DNA of 48,444 bases from Bacilli bacterium (GTDB taxonomy: Bacteria; Bacillota_I; Bacilli_A; RF39; UBA660), in contig CAAHEL010000070.1 in NCBI GenBank assembly GCA_900772445.1, positions 1 through 48,444 of the forward strand, in the 5' to 3' direction. Below the pieces are notes generated by a model. The model did no database searches and had not been told where the DNA came from. It saw only the letters and a list, made by a program, of their open reading frames with translations. A program made the position numbers and the translations under genes. Positions 24,759 through 33,368 of this stretch are shown one piece after another; within the stretch, counting starts at the first letter, position 1; every line of letters begins with the position of its first letter.

Positions 24759-25181
24759 CTATATTATTCTATTATTCCAACTCTGTTGAGTTGCATTAAA
24801 TATCATTATATGTCTCTTGACATTAATATCTATATATTCCCCTCTTTGACTAGAGGTTCTAATAAAACCTACATTTCTAAAGAATTTTGCAGTTAAATCT
24901 TTTAGTTCGTTTATTACAACTCTTGAATGGTAAGTAGTATTACCTAAAATAACATCTTTAGTATATATTTCTACTTGATATGTTAAATCATTCCCATATT
25001 CCATTCTATTTAGTGCCATAAGACTTAGATTATCTATATTATTTGCTTCTTTGAAAATTATTGTAGGAAAATTAGAAAATGACTGTGGAGTATCAGGAAG
25101 TACAAGTAGTTTATCTTTAAAGACCGAATTAGCCTTTATAAATGAGTTATACTCCTTTAACAATTCTACTTCTAAATTCAT
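24759..25181 (-). CDS. Tail terminator-type protein
   Basis: 140 residues from ATG 25181 (GAGGTG at 6 bases); the GTG start at 25190 is inside the ribosome site. Mixed alpha/beta with VRVVINEL-like HSRVVINELKDLTAKFFRNV and strand YQVEIYTKD. By its position between the gp10-like protein and the major tail protein, and by its size, it fits a tail terminator or tail-completion protein. Confidence 0.65.
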   Translation of the reverse strand: MNLEVELLKEYNSFIKANSVFKDKLLVLPDTPQSFSNFPTIIFKEANNIDNLSLMALNRMEYGNDLTYQVEIYTKDVILGNTTYHSRVVINELKDLTAKFFRNVGFIRTSSQRGEYIDINVKRHIMIFNATQQSWNNRII

Positions 25182-25200
25182 TTTATACACCTCACAGTCA

Positions 25201-25782
25201 TCATTTTATTTTACTTCTAACATATTCTGTAACCCATCTTCTTGCATTTTTTTTAACTCTAATTGCTAAGTCATTGAAAATTAACCTACCAGCAAAACCA
25301 TTTGTCCAAACTACCTCACCATTTTCATTGGTATAATACCACCCTCTATATCCGTGATTATTTATATCATATTCCCATTCATCATTACGAAGTGGAGAAC
25401 CCTCAGGGACTACAGTAAAGTTAGCACCTGTATAACCTATTCCATATTCTACTATCTTAGCAAGGCTAAGTTGAGCAGGATATTTGGATTTGGTTGTTTC
25501 ACTCATGTTTTTAGAAGAAATATCTATTTTGCTATCATTGAATATATATATTGTGCTTCCCTCGATTTTGTATTGATGTCTACTAGCATAATAACTAGTA
25601 TCTATATTTTCTTTACCATATGAAGAAAGTTTTTCAGCAGTTATTTCATTTAGTGTTTTCATACATTTTTCTGCTATATATTTATATATTTCTTTGCTAG
25701 TTAGTATTTTCTCTAGTTGGTCTAATTTATTGCCTATTTTTTTGAAGCCATTAACGGAAAAGTTGACAGTATATGTAGGCAT
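25201..25782 (-). CDS. HK97 gp10-like neck/tail-completion protein
   Basis: 193 residues. An N-terminal helix (NGFKKIGNKLDQLEKIL) precedes a central YAEKCMKTLNEITAEKLSS-like region. Motif LAKIVEYGIGYTGANF followed by GWYYTNENGEVVWTNGFAGR matches the gp10-like family of head-tail joining proteins. A basic C-terminus follows. It overlaps the upstream small gene by one base. Confidence 0.7.
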   Translation of the reverse strand: MPTYTVNFSVNGFKKIGNKLDQLEKILTSKEIYKYIAEKCMKTLNEITAEKLSSYGKENIDTSYYASRHQYKIEGSTIYIFNDSKIDISSKNMSETTKSKYPAQLSLAKIVEYGIGYTGANFTVVPEGSPLRNDEWEYDINNHGYRGWYYTNENGEVVWTNGFAGRLIFNDLAIRVKKNARRWVTEYVRSKIK

Positions 25783-25970
25783 TAGTCTAATTCTTCTTTC
25801 TTTTCAAACTTAAATTCTTTTTTTGGTTGGTTTACTTGAAATGTAGGTTTTTTCTTTTCTTGTTTTTTCCAACCAATATTTAAGTACATTGAAAGTAAGT
25901 TTTGAGGGATTTCCATATCAATAAGTTTTCCCTCTTCGTTGATTTTTTCAACTTTTATCATTCTTTCCAT
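25782..25970 (-). CDS. Small hypothetical protein in head-tail region
   Basis: 62 residues, ATG with GGAGGAAATAAT. Lysine- and glutamate-rich with MEIPQNLLSMYLNIGWKKQE and a basic disordered tail. Small proteins of this kind, with a short helical motif ending in GWK, occur beside head-tail connectors. Role unknown. Confidence 0.6.
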   Translation of the reverse strand: MERMIKVEKINEEGKLIDMEIPQNLLSMYLNIGWKKQEKKKPTFQVNQPKKEFKFEKKEELD

Positions 25971-25983
25971 ATTATTTCCTCCT

Positions 25984-26361
25984 TTATTTTACAAGTTTTA
26001 AGAAGTATAGTGATATGCTAGTATTTTGGTTTCTAACTGAATAAATCCTATAATCAGCATTTTCTCCATTTTTGACTTCTCCATTTGGAGTTGTGTCTAT
26101 GTAGACATTATCAAACTCTTTGAATTTGCCTATATACTTGGCTTTATCAATTATAACTGCTTTCATCATTGAATTAGCATTTTCACCAAATTCCCTTATC
26201 TCACTATCTTCACTTATGCCTTGCACATTAAATCTATATTTAATTGGTTTACCATAGATAACCTCTTGGTTTAAATATTCATCTTGTACAACGTCTAATT
26301 TCTTAGCGATGTATATATTACTTTTGTAATTAAGAATACTTCGTTTTTGTACATTATACAT
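25984..26361 (-). CDS. Head-closure (stopper) type protein
   Basis: 125 residues. Beta-rich: YNVQKRSILNYKSNIYIAKK, then a PIKYRFNVQGISED strand and DYRIYSVRNQNTSISLYFLK. Size and place after the head-tail connector support a head-closure or stopper protein that seals the capsid until the tail joins. The family assignment is by context. Confidence 0.55.
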   Translation of the reverse strand: MYNVQKRSILNYKSNIYIAKKLDVVQDEYLNQEVIYGKPIKYRFNVQGISEDSEIREFGENANSMMKAVIIDKAKYIGKFKEFDNVYIDTTPNGEVKNGENADYRIYSVRNQNTSISLYFLKLVK

Positions 26362-26363
26362 AT

Positions 26364-26729
26364 CTATTCCTCCTTGCTTTTAGGTATACCTACTTTGGAA
26401 GTAAGCATATTCATAAGGAAGTTAGACAACCCATCAGATAACTTCCCAAAACCTAAGCCATTCTCGGAATAACTTGTAAAGCCTTGTTTATCTGCTAGAT
26501 TATATAATTCTACACAACATCTAAGTTGCCAATTATAATATTTTTTTGGAAGTGGAAATTCACTATAATCTTCGTAAGGATATAACACTTCTAAGGCAAT
26601 TGACTTACTATCATCTAATAAATCTTTCAATACTTGTTCCCAAGCATTAGTATCACCAAATATATCCTCATCAAAAGTTATTCTTTCTTTTAATTTTGGT
26701 AATTGAATACTTAATTCTTCTTCTGTCAT
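26364..26729 (-). CDS. Head-tail connector (gp6-like adaptor)
   Basis: 121 residues, almost all helical. The segment YYNWQLRCCVELYNLADKQG followed by SENGLGFGKLSDGLSNFLMN is the recognisable core of gp6-like adaptor proteins that bind below the portal. It is located directly downstream of the major capsid gene. Confidence 0.75.
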   Translation of the reverse strand: MTEEELSIQLPKLKERITFDEDIFGDTNAWEQVLKDLLDDSKSIALEVLYPYEDYSEFPLPKKYYNWQLRCCVELYNLADKQGFTSYSENGLGFGKLSDGLSNFLMNMLTSKVGIPKSKEE

Positions 26730-26756
26730 GTTATATCCTCCTTAGATTTGTTTTAA

Positions 26757-27908
26757 TTAACCTCTTGAAATTATTCTTACAAGTGGAACTAATTTTGGGT
26801 CAATATATACTTTATTTGAAGTATCATTGTTGTTAACAAGTTCCCAGTTTGCACCATTTTCAAAATCAGTATTTAATGGTGACCTATTAGTCTCGGCTTT
26901 ATAAGAAATTAGATAAGGAACTATCATATATCTTATTCTTGAAATTAAATCAGTATGTCCACCTTTTTCTTTAGCATTTCTATCTAATTCAGCAGGTTTA
27001 ACAGTACCCATATCTTCAAATTCAAAGAAGTTAGATTTCATTACATAAGATGTATAATTTGTTGCAGGTACTACATAACTACCAGCAGCAACATCAGCAG
27101 GTTTGAAAGCAGCCTCGTTAACATCTGATAATTTAATTTCTCCAGCAGCAGGTGTTTCACTATTAGCAACAACTTTTAATGCACCAGGAGTACTTTCAGT
27201 TGCACTATCAAAACCATCTTCTGTAGGCATATCATCATCAACTATAACTGTTCTTCCGTTCCATGTACCGATAGTTAAATCTTTTGTAATTCCTCTTTCA
27301 TCAGTATATTTATTGTATTCGATTAAGTTTAATCCCTCTAAGTTAGTACTTACTGCACTGTGCATAAAGATTACACTTAAATCTGCTTTGAAGTCACCTA
27401 AAGCCTTTTGTGCTGCTCTATTAAGACTATCTGCACTTAAATTACTAGTAATTTGATAAGTGTGTTTACTTACGAAATCATTAGAACCTGTCATTGAGAA
27501 AATACCTTTAAGCATAGATAATACAGTTGCTTGTTTCTTTTCGTCCCAGTATTCTTTAATTTCACTTGCTTCTGCCATGAAGTCTTTACCTGTAATTTCA
27601 CTTACATAGTCATATTCACCCCATGCTTTTGCTCTACCATAGCATATTTTACCTTGATAGAAAGTGTCTCTTGATGTTGAAGTAATATCTGTTTCACCAT
27701 CATAGTTTACTTCATCTCCACCAATTCTTCCATATATTGGTTCTACTTGATAGAAACCACCAGTTTGACTAGTTTGTTTTGCTTTATATTTATTAACATT
27801 TTGGAATATTGTACTTCCAATTAAAGCATTTTTCTTAGTACTTGGAACTGTTCTTAAATAAGTTTCAAATACTTCTTCGTTGAATATCTTTCCACGATAT
27901 TTTTCCAT
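26757..27908 (-). CDS. Major capsid protein
   Basis: 383 residues, ATG after AGGAGGAG. The N-terminal part (SQTGGFYQVEPIYGRIGGDE, YQGKICYGRAKAWGEYDYVS) and the central DLSVIFMHSAVSTNLEGLNL with a long C-terminal beta region (TVIVDDDMPTE) are typical of phage coat proteins of the HK97 fold. It stands between scaffold and connector genes. No separate prohead protease was found nearby. Confidence 0.85.
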   Translation of the reverse strand: MEKYRGKIFNEEVFETYLRTVPSTKKNALIGSTIFQNVNKYKAKQTSQTGGFYQVEPIYGRIGGDEVNYDGETDITSTSRDTFYQGKICYGRAKAWGEYDYVSEITGKDFMAEASEIKEYWDEKKQATVLSMLKGIFSMTGSNDFVSKHTYQITSNLSADSLNRAAQKALGDFKADLSVIFMHSAVSTNLEGLNLIEYNKYTDERGITKDLTIGTWNGRTVIVDDDMPTEDGFDSATESTPGALKVVANSETPAAGEIKLSDVNEAAFKPADVAAGSYVVPATNYTSYVMKSNFFEFEDMGTVKPAELDRNAKEKGGHTDLISRIRYMIVPYLISYKAETNRSPLNTDFENGANWELVNNNDTSNKVYIDPKLVPLVRIISRG

Positions 27909-27930
27909 AATTTTCTCCTCCTATTTTATA

Positions 27931-28515
27931 TTATTGTAAATTTTCGATTACACCAGGATTTTCATTTACGAACTTTATTTGTTCTTCATTAGTCATTTTA
28001 TAGAATTTATCTAAAGTCATAACATTATCGTCCTGTTGAGGTACATTAGTAGTATCAGGTTTAACATTAAGATTAGTTATACTTTCTCTAGTTTGTTTTT
28101 CAACAGTATCTTTAAATGTTGTAAATCTATTTTTTAATAGGTTTGCATTATTTATAGTTGTTTGTTCATCTTCACTTACTAAAGTATCTATTAAACTTTC
28201 ATCAATATCTAATCCAGATAAGATTTCTTTTGCTTTAGCCTTATTAACAATAATCTTTGAATTTCTTAAGTTTGTTTCTGCTTCTTTTTTCATGGCTTCA
28301 AACTTTTCTTGTTCAGTCATGTTTGCTTTGTTCATTTCGTCTAATTGATGTTGAGCAGCATTGTACTTAGTTTCAAATTCTCCTTTTGTTAATACTTCAC
28401 TTTGTAAGTCTGCTATTTGCTTATCTTTATCCTTTGACACTGAATGTAAAGTATTTAAGATATCAGTAACTTGTTCCTCTGTGTATCCTTTCGCTAATAA
28501 ATCCTCACGTTTCAT
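27931..28515 (-). CDS. Scaffolding protein
   Basis: 194 residues, highly charged and helical. It begins MKREDLLAKGYTEEQVTDIL and contains a long coiled coil (DKDKQIADLQSEVLTKGEFE), then a disordered region (NLNVKPDTTNVPQQDDNVM) and a C-terminal helix that may contact the coat. Position directly before the major capsid gene is diagnostic. Ribosome site AAAGGAG. Confidence 0.85.
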   Translation of the reverse strand: MKREDLLAKGYTEEQVTDILNTLHSVSKDKDKQIADLQSEVLTKGEFETKYNAAQHQLDEMNKANMTEQEKFEAMKKEAETNLRNSKIIVNKAKAKEILSGLDIDESLIDTLVSEDEQTTINNANLLKNRFTTFKDTVEKQTRESITNLNVKPDTTNVPQQDDNVMTLDKFYKMTNEEQIKFVNENPGVIENLQ

Positions 28516-28616
28516 AATATCATCTCCTTTTCACTACAGTAATTTTACGGTTTACCAACCTTGAATTGAGATTTATTTATATCTACATTGATTACGCTCA
28601 ATGTTAAGCACTTATT

Positions 28617-28691
28617 TGGCACAGGTTCTAGGTTATGCTCCCAGTTCTTTGGTTTTGGAGACCAATGTTTTTCTGATTAAACTAAACCCAT
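28617..28691 (-). tRNA. tRNA-Trp (CCA), CCA end encoded
   Basis: 75 bases. The acceptor is ATGGGTT/AACCTGT with two G-U pairs, discriminator G73 (normal for Trp) and encoded CCA. The D-arm is GTTT-AATCAGAA-AAAC. The anticodon arm is TTGGT-CTCCAAA-ACCAA, with U33 and anticodon CCA. The T-arm is CTGGG-AGCATAA-CCTAG. As in the other phage tRNA, position 55 is G and position 18 is best aligned as A. In addition the 54-58 pair is A-U instead of U-A. It lies in the head operon between portal and scaffold genes. Confidence 0.82.
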
Positions 28692-28701
28692 AGGTAAGGG
28701 C

Positions 28702-30252
28702 TTATTGCCCTTGTATTTCTTTTTGTTCTATGTTTTTCATTTTATTTTCTTGATTATCTGTTATATCATTGTCATTAACATTCTTACTTGTACCTAAAGG
28801 TTGTTCTTTACTAGCACCCTGTTGTGATACTTGTTTGCCCCATAATTTTTCTTGGGCTTCAGTAACTGCGTTACTATCACTAAACAAGTTGACAATACTA
28901 TTAGCAAATTCTCTAGGAATATCACAAGCATATAAATTCATTAAGCCTTGTGTCTTAACAAGTAAGTTATCAGACATATCTCTTTGGAATTTAGCATCAA
29001 TATCAACTACTTTTAAGTTTGTTATTCCACTATTAGCAGTATCTCTGCATATTTTAAGAATAACTTTAAGTGAGTTAATATCAGCCATCTTGAACATTGT
29101 TTCATCTGCTTCGGCTCTTATACCAGCAGAAGTGAACCCTTGCCCTGTAAGTTTTGCTTTGCCAGTATCTCCACTAGTAACTGTACCGTTATCTGTAGCA
29201 AGTGGTACTCCTAAGATTTGGAATAATGAAGTTAATAACCTAGTATAGTATGTTTGAGTATCAGTAGCATTTAATCTACCTTGTAATAAGTCTACACTTG
29301 CTTTCTTTTGGTCTGTAGAGTTGATACATACTGCACCCATTTTCTTAATATCTGTTAAATCTTGTTCTGATACTTCTGCATTTGTAAATACCATAATAGC
29401 ATTAACAAATTGTTCCATATCATCTTTATCAAGGCTTTCTAAGTAGTTAATATCATCAAATAGGTCTTTACCTATTTCTATCATTGATATTCTGCCTCTA
29501 TTAAGATAATATTCTGTTATAATATGTTCTCCCCATAAAAGTGGTATTGGTTTACCCTCTCTTTTTAATGCCCCACTCTTAGTACTATAAGTTATCTTCA
29601 TGTTTCTCAAATACACATCATATTGCATATAAGAAACTGGTTTAGTAACTATTTCCTTGTTTTCTGGGTCGATATTTGGGAAGTATTGCATTGGTGTTTC
29701 TATATAAGCAAATAATTGCTCATTACCTAATGCACTTGAATAAACAACTTCTGTATGTTCTGCAGGGCAATTTATAATTTCAAATGGGGCTTCATCTTCA
29801 CTACCCAAAGCGTCTTTATTTACATATCTAAAACCTCTACCACAAGTTAATATATCTTCATACAATAACAAGTCTTTAGTTTGTTTGTTCTCATATCTAA
29901 CGTATTGATTTAATTTAGATATTTCTGCTCCACCTGCGTCATTTAATTGGACATATTGAATAGGTTTCCCTAACAAGAATGCTTTTTTAAATTCAGTTAA
30001 AGCATAAACCCAGTTTTCAGTTGTCTTGTTGTTTATTTCTTCTCTAGTATATTTTACTTTGTTTTTAATATCTTGGTCTCCTAGTAGGTATCTTTTAAGA
30101 TAAATTGTGTCATTTTTATTTTGCTCATGAAATTGTTCAGCATTTTTTAATACTTCAATTATCATTTCATCTCTTTTTTTAGGAGTTGCATTTAATAATT
30201 GTTGTTCTGTGAAATTCCCAAGTATTGTAATCCTACCAAAAGTTTTTTGCAT
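28702..30252 (-). CDS. Portal protein (SPP1 gp6-like)
   Basis: 516 residues from ATG 30252, preceded by AGGTGG; the ORF extension to 30282 overlaps the -10 box and is not used. Characteristic portal segments are IKNKVKYTREEINNKTTENW followed by FKKAFLLGKPIQYVQLND and the late GDTGKAKLTGQGFTSAGIRA with the downstream long helix. It would form the dodecameric DNA channel at the capsid vertex. A polar C-terminus with KEQPLGTSKNVNDNDITDNQ is probably disordered. Confidence 0.9.
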   Translation of the reverse strand: MQKTFGRITILGNFTEQQLLNATPKKRDEMIIEVLKNAEQFHEQNKNDTIYLKRYLLGDQDIKNKVKYTREEINNKTTENWVYALTEFKKAFLLGKPIQYVQLNDAGGAEISKLNQYVRYENKQTKDLLLYEDILTCGRGFRYVNKDALGSEDEAPFEIINCPAEHTEVVYSSALGNEQLFAYIETPMQYFPNIDPENKEIVTKPVSYMQYDVYLRNMKITYSTKSGALKREGKPIPLLWGEHIITEYYLNRGRISMIEIGKDLFDDINYLESLDKDDMEQFVNAIMVFTNAEVSEQDLTDIKKMGAVCINSTDQKKASVDLLQGRLNATDTQTYYTRLLTSLFQILGVPLATDNGTVTSGDTGKAKLTGQGFTSAGIRAEADETMFKMADINSLKVILKICRDTANSGITNLKVVDIDAKFQRDMSDNLLVKTQGLMNLYACDIPREFANSIVNLFSDSNAVTEAQEKLWGKQVSQQGASKEQPLGTSKNVNDNDITDNQENKMKNIEQKEIQGQ

Positions 30253-30281
30253 AATTCCACCTACCTTTATAACCTGTACCA

Positions 30282-30311
30282 ATTATACTACAAATGTAAA
30301 TCATTTGTCAA
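30282..30311 (-). promoter_or_regulatory. Promoter of the head operon
   Basis: TTGACA (30311-30306), 18-base spacer, TATAAT (30287-30282), right after the terminase terminator and 30 bases before the portal start. Head and tail genes therefore need not depend on terminase transcription. Confidence 0.8.
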
Positions 30312-30327
30312 ATCTATGTAAAACAAA

Positions 30328-30351
30328 TGAAAAAAAGACCTAAAAAGGTCT
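30328..30351 (-). terminator. Terminator after the large terminase gene
   Basis: AGACCT-TTTT-AGGTCT stem (30351-30336) followed by TTTTTTTC on the minus strand; it overlaps the terminase stop codon. Confidence 0.88.
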
Positions 30352-32118
30352 AATCATAGGTTTTGCTTTAGGTGTATAAGAACCCCCATCAATTATTTCG
30401 TGTGTGAACATACCACAACTATCTGGTGCGTCATCGTTAGGGTTCGTACCAGTATTATTGTAAAGGGTTAAGTTATTCATAAATTGTCCCATTTCGCTTT
30501 GCACACCAATACTATCTTGTTGTGGGAATACTAATTTTCTAATAATATTCCCCTTTTCAAGTTCTATTCTTGCTTTTTTATTTTCACAATTATATTTTTC
30601 TCTTATTTGACAATAGCCAACATCATTTGCTTTTAATATTTTCTCTATATTTTGTTTTAATTCGCTTGTAACATTACTTTCTATTACTAATTCAATGATA
30701 TGGTGTTCCATAATCTTCTCTGCTATTAGATAGTACATATCTTTTGTAGCAGTTCTGGTAAATAAGCAGTCTTTTAAATAATAATCATATACATTCTCAT
30801 TTGGAACTTTAGTAAAAATAGGCATTGCAAAGAAGTCTTTACCACTCTTTCTTGTAGCGTCTATTACTGCATAAGCACCTGAAAAATCAGTTTTTGGAAT
30901 AGTCTCATAAGTCCTTAATTTGCTATAACTAAAGAATAAAGCGTCAGGGTCTGTAGGTCTTTGTTGAAAGTTGGTTTCCCATAAATACTCCTCCATATTA
31001 GACTTTTCTATCAATAGTTCTTTTGTTGTTTTTAATTCAGGGCAAGTAGATAAACCAGTTTCATAATCTAGTGCTGGGACTTGAATAATAACAACACTAC
31101 CATCTTCACTAACCCATGTATATTTATATTTTGGGTGTTTTTTAAATTTATGTCTCTTCTTTTGCAATTTAATCAACAAAGCAATAAAATCTCCACTAGC
31201 CCATAATGTACCAGTAACAACTACTTTTGGTATCATATTTTGTACAAAACGCTTACTCCATACAGTTAAATGCTTATTTAGATAATATTCATTAAGAGTT
31301 TGGCTCATGGCTTCTTTATAATCGGCATATAAGTCATCAATATGTATTCTTTGACTGGCTCTGACACCAACAACATTACTTTGAACTGTCTTAGCATAGT
31401 AACTAGATACAAGTTTACATTGTCTTAACTTCCAGTTGCTTTCAGTTTCTTTCAAAAAGTAGTTCTTTTTATCTTCACTCCAAGCCATTTCAGGGAAAAC
31501 CTCTCCAAACCACTCACTTTTCATTTCATCAATTACAACTCTACTACCACCTTTAACAACATCTTCGTTTGAACAAAGAGATAATACAGTGCCTGATGGG
31601 TCTCTTCCAAAAGACCACGCTTCACTAATTTTTTCTGGGAATGTTTTCCCATAACCACTAGGCATATTTGCTATAACTAAGTGAACATTAGGGTTAATAA
31701 CCACCTCTTCCAAATAGTGAATGTAACCTTTCATAATTTCATATCTAGGTGCAAAAAACCTTTCTGATGGAGTATCTTCCCACTCCCTGTATATGAAATA
31801 ATTTTCAAGTGAGGTTCTTGCACTCATTCTATAAGCATTTTTAAGATATTTCATATATTCTATTGCTCTAGTACCATCTTTATCGAGTTTAACAACTAGG
31901 TTTAATAGTGGTATATATCTCATAGTACTTAATTTGCTACATTTTTCTGAGTTTAAATCATAAAATTTGTTGAAAAGCACATTCATATCGTCCATGATAT
32001 TTTTTAAATCTTGAAATGGCAATTTTTTCTTATTTTTGCTATCAAAGTTTTTATCTAAAAGAGCAAAATATTTTAGAATATAATCTAGGACTTGTTTCTC
32101 GTTCAACTCTTGTTGCAT
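30340..32118 (-). CDS. terL: Terminase large subunit
   Basis: 592 residues. The ATPase domain has Walker A MPSGYGKT at 152-159, a Walker B-like RIHIDDLYAD, and coupling motif VVTGTLWASGDF. The RNase H-type nuclease domain has its acidic residues in AYAVIDATRKSGKDF, LVIESNVTSELKQ and NPNDDAPDSCG. It packages DNA by ATP-driven translocation and cuts the concatemer. It begins right after the small subunit stop. Confidence 0.93.
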   Translation of the reverse strand: MQQELNEKQVLDYILKYFALLDKNFDSKNKKKLPFQDLKNIMDDMNVLFNKFYDLNSEKCSKLSTMRYIPLLNLVVKLDKDGTRAIEYMKYLKNAYRMSARTSLENYFIYREWEDTPSERFFAPRYEIMKGYIHYLEEVVINPNVHLVIANMPSGYGKTFPEKISEAWSFGRDPSGTVLSLCSNEDVVKGGSRVVIDEMKSEWFGEVFPEMAWSEDKKNYFLKETESNWKLRQCKLVSSYYAKTVQSNVVGVRASQRIHIDDLYADYKEAMSQTLNEYYLNKHLTVWSKRFVQNMIPKVVVTGTLWASGDFIALLIKLQKKRHKFKKHPKYKYTWVSEDGSVVIIQVPALDYETGLSTCPELKTTKELLIEKSNMEEYLWETNFQQRPTDPDALFFSYSKLRTYETIPKTDFSGAYAVIDATRKSGKDFFAMPIFTKVPNENVYDYYLKDCLFTRTATKDMYYLIAEKIMEHHIIELVIESNVTSELKQNIEKILKANDVGYCQIREKYNCENKKARIELEKGNIIRKLVFPQQDSIGVQSEMGQFMNNLTLYNNTGTNPNDDAPDSCGMFTHEIIDGGSYTPKAKPMIRPF

Positions 32119-32119
32119 A

Positions 32120-32806
32120 TTAGTCCCCCTTTTTCTCTATGAAATCCTTGTATTTTTCCAAGTTAGCATTAATTCTATCAGTATTAACAACTTCTTTATA
32201 AGTTATGTTTACGTTAGGTTGTACTTTTTCAACCATTTCATGTTGTGCTTTTAGTTTGAAAATAGTGCTTTTTTCCCTAACTTGACCCATTTGAGACATA
32301 GTTAAGTTATCATCACCTAATTGGTCGTATATTTTTTCAACAACATTACGCATTTCAATATCACTAGAGTTCCTATATTCTCTTAAAGTTTGATAAGAAA
32401 TGCCTGCTAATTTACAAAATGATAATAAACTAGGTGGGTAATTACCTATTCTATCGTTTATTTCGCTTATTAAATAATTATAATATTCAAACACTATGCC
32501 TAATTTTTCTGCATTATAAATAGGCACTTTGTTATGTAAAGGGCAAATGCTCCTAAAGAAGTAGTTAGATATTACTATAGGCTTTACTTCTACATAAGTA
32601 TCTATTATGTCCCCCTCTTTATTGTAGATAAATTTTTCATGCTTACTAGCATAATTTATCATTTCATTAACTTTTTCTTCTTTAAGTGTGTCTATTGCTT
32701 TTGTTATATCGTTTATTGTACCATTAACATAAAATTCTTCAAGTTCTCTAACTGCTATTTTATTTTGTTCTCTTATTGCTTGATTTTTGTCTTTCAATTC
32801 ATTCAT
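32120..32806 (-). CDS. terS: Terminase small subunit (probable)
   Basis: 228 residues, ATG after GAGGAGG. The central part contains a likely helix-turn-helix (LLSFCKLAGISYQTLREYRN) in a helical context, and a C-terminal helical/oligomerisation part (KAQHEMVEKVQPNVNITYKE) that ends IEKKGD. It directly precedes the large subunit, and its promoter overlaps the divergent resolvase promoter. It would recognise the packaging site. Confidence 0.75.
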   Translation of the reverse strand: MNELKDKNQAIREQNKIAVRELEEFYVNGTINDITKAIDTLKEEKVNEMINYASKHEKFIYNKEGDIIDTYVEVKPIVISNYFFRSICPLHNKVPIYNAEKLGIVFEYYNYLISEINDRIGNYPPSLLSFCKLAGISYQTLREYRNSSDIEMRNVVEKIYDQLGDDNLTMSQMGQVREKSTIFKLKAQHEMVEKVQPNVNITYKEVVNTDRINANLEKYKDFIEKKGD

Positions 32807-32825
32807 AAAAGCCTCCTCTTATAAA

Positions 32826-32854
32826 ATCATATCATAAAAGCCTCGTTTTGACAA
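32826..32854 (-). promoter_or_regulatory. Promoter of the terminase genes
   Basis: TTGTCA (32854-32849), 17-base spacer, TATGAT (32831-32826). Its -35 box overlaps the -35 box of the opposite promoter, so the two directions should compete. Confidence 0.65.
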
Positions 32855-32876
32855 GTTTGAGAGGAAATGGTACAAT
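32848..32876 (+). promoter_or_regulatory. Promoter of the RusA gene
   Basis: TTGACA (32848-32853), 17-base spacer, TACAAT (32871-32876). A TAGGAGG ribosome site and ATG 32898 follow. Confidence 0.8.
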
Positions 32877-32897
32877 TACCCTAGGAGGATAAAGTTT

Positions 32898-33290
32898 ATG
32901 CGAAATACCCCATTAAAAATCGTTATAGAGGTCATTCCAAGAAGCAAAAAGAACTCACAAGAGATAATATTCAATAAAAAAACTGGCAGAAGAATGGTAA
33001 TTCAAAATAAAAGGTACACAGAATTTGAAAAGGACTGTAAATGGTTCATGCCAAAGTTAGAGAAACCAATTGACTACCCAATTAATTTAAGTTGCCATTT
33101 TTATGTAAATGACGCCAGAAGAAGAGATATAGCAAACTACCTAGAAGCCATACAAGATATTTTAGTTAAATACAAAGTAATAGAAGATGACAACTATAAT
33201 ATAATTGCTTCATTAAATAATTGTAAAATGGAAATAGATAGAATTAACCCACGTTGTGAAATTGAAATAACAAAAAAAGAGACTAATTAA
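32898..33290 (+). CDS. rusA: RusA-family Holliday junction resolvase
   Basis: 130 residues. N-terminal VIPRSKKNSQ matches the PxxKxN DNA-binding motif. The acidic catalytic cluster lies in RRRDIANYLEAIQDIL (D77, D87) with a later EDDNY pair (D97, D98), and the C-terminal IEITKKETN matches the family length of about 120-140. It would resolve branched DNA before packaging. It is the only rightward gene between 0.1 and 43 kb, has its own promoter and terminator, and faces the terminase genes. Confidence 0.9.
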   Translation: MRNTPLKIVIEVIPRSKKNSQEIIFNKKTGRRMVIQNKRYTEFEKDCKWFMPKLEKPIDYPINLSCHFYVNDARRRDIANYLEAIQDILVKYKVIEDDNYNIIASLNNCKMEIDRINPRCEIEITKKETN

Positions 33291-33307
33291 AAGTCTCTTT
33301 TTCTTTG
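33276..33307 (+). terminator. Terminator of the RusA gene (bidirectional)
   Basis: 9-bp stem AAAGAGACT/AGTCTCTTT (33276-33284 and 33292-33300) with U-runs on both strands. It would stop rusA and also any leftward read-through from the large RNA. Confidence 0.85.
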
Positions 33308-33321
33308 AAACAAGGTTTGTT

Positions 33322-33368
33322 TCTATAAAAAAAATGAAAAACTAGGAGCATAACCAATTGTACACTCC
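33322..33368 (-). terminator. 3' terminator of the large structured RNA
   Basis: GGAGTGTA/TATGCTCC stem (33368-33361 and 33352-33345; two wobble pairs) with an 8-base loop, then TAGTTTTTCATTTTTTTT on the minus strand. Confidence 0.7.
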
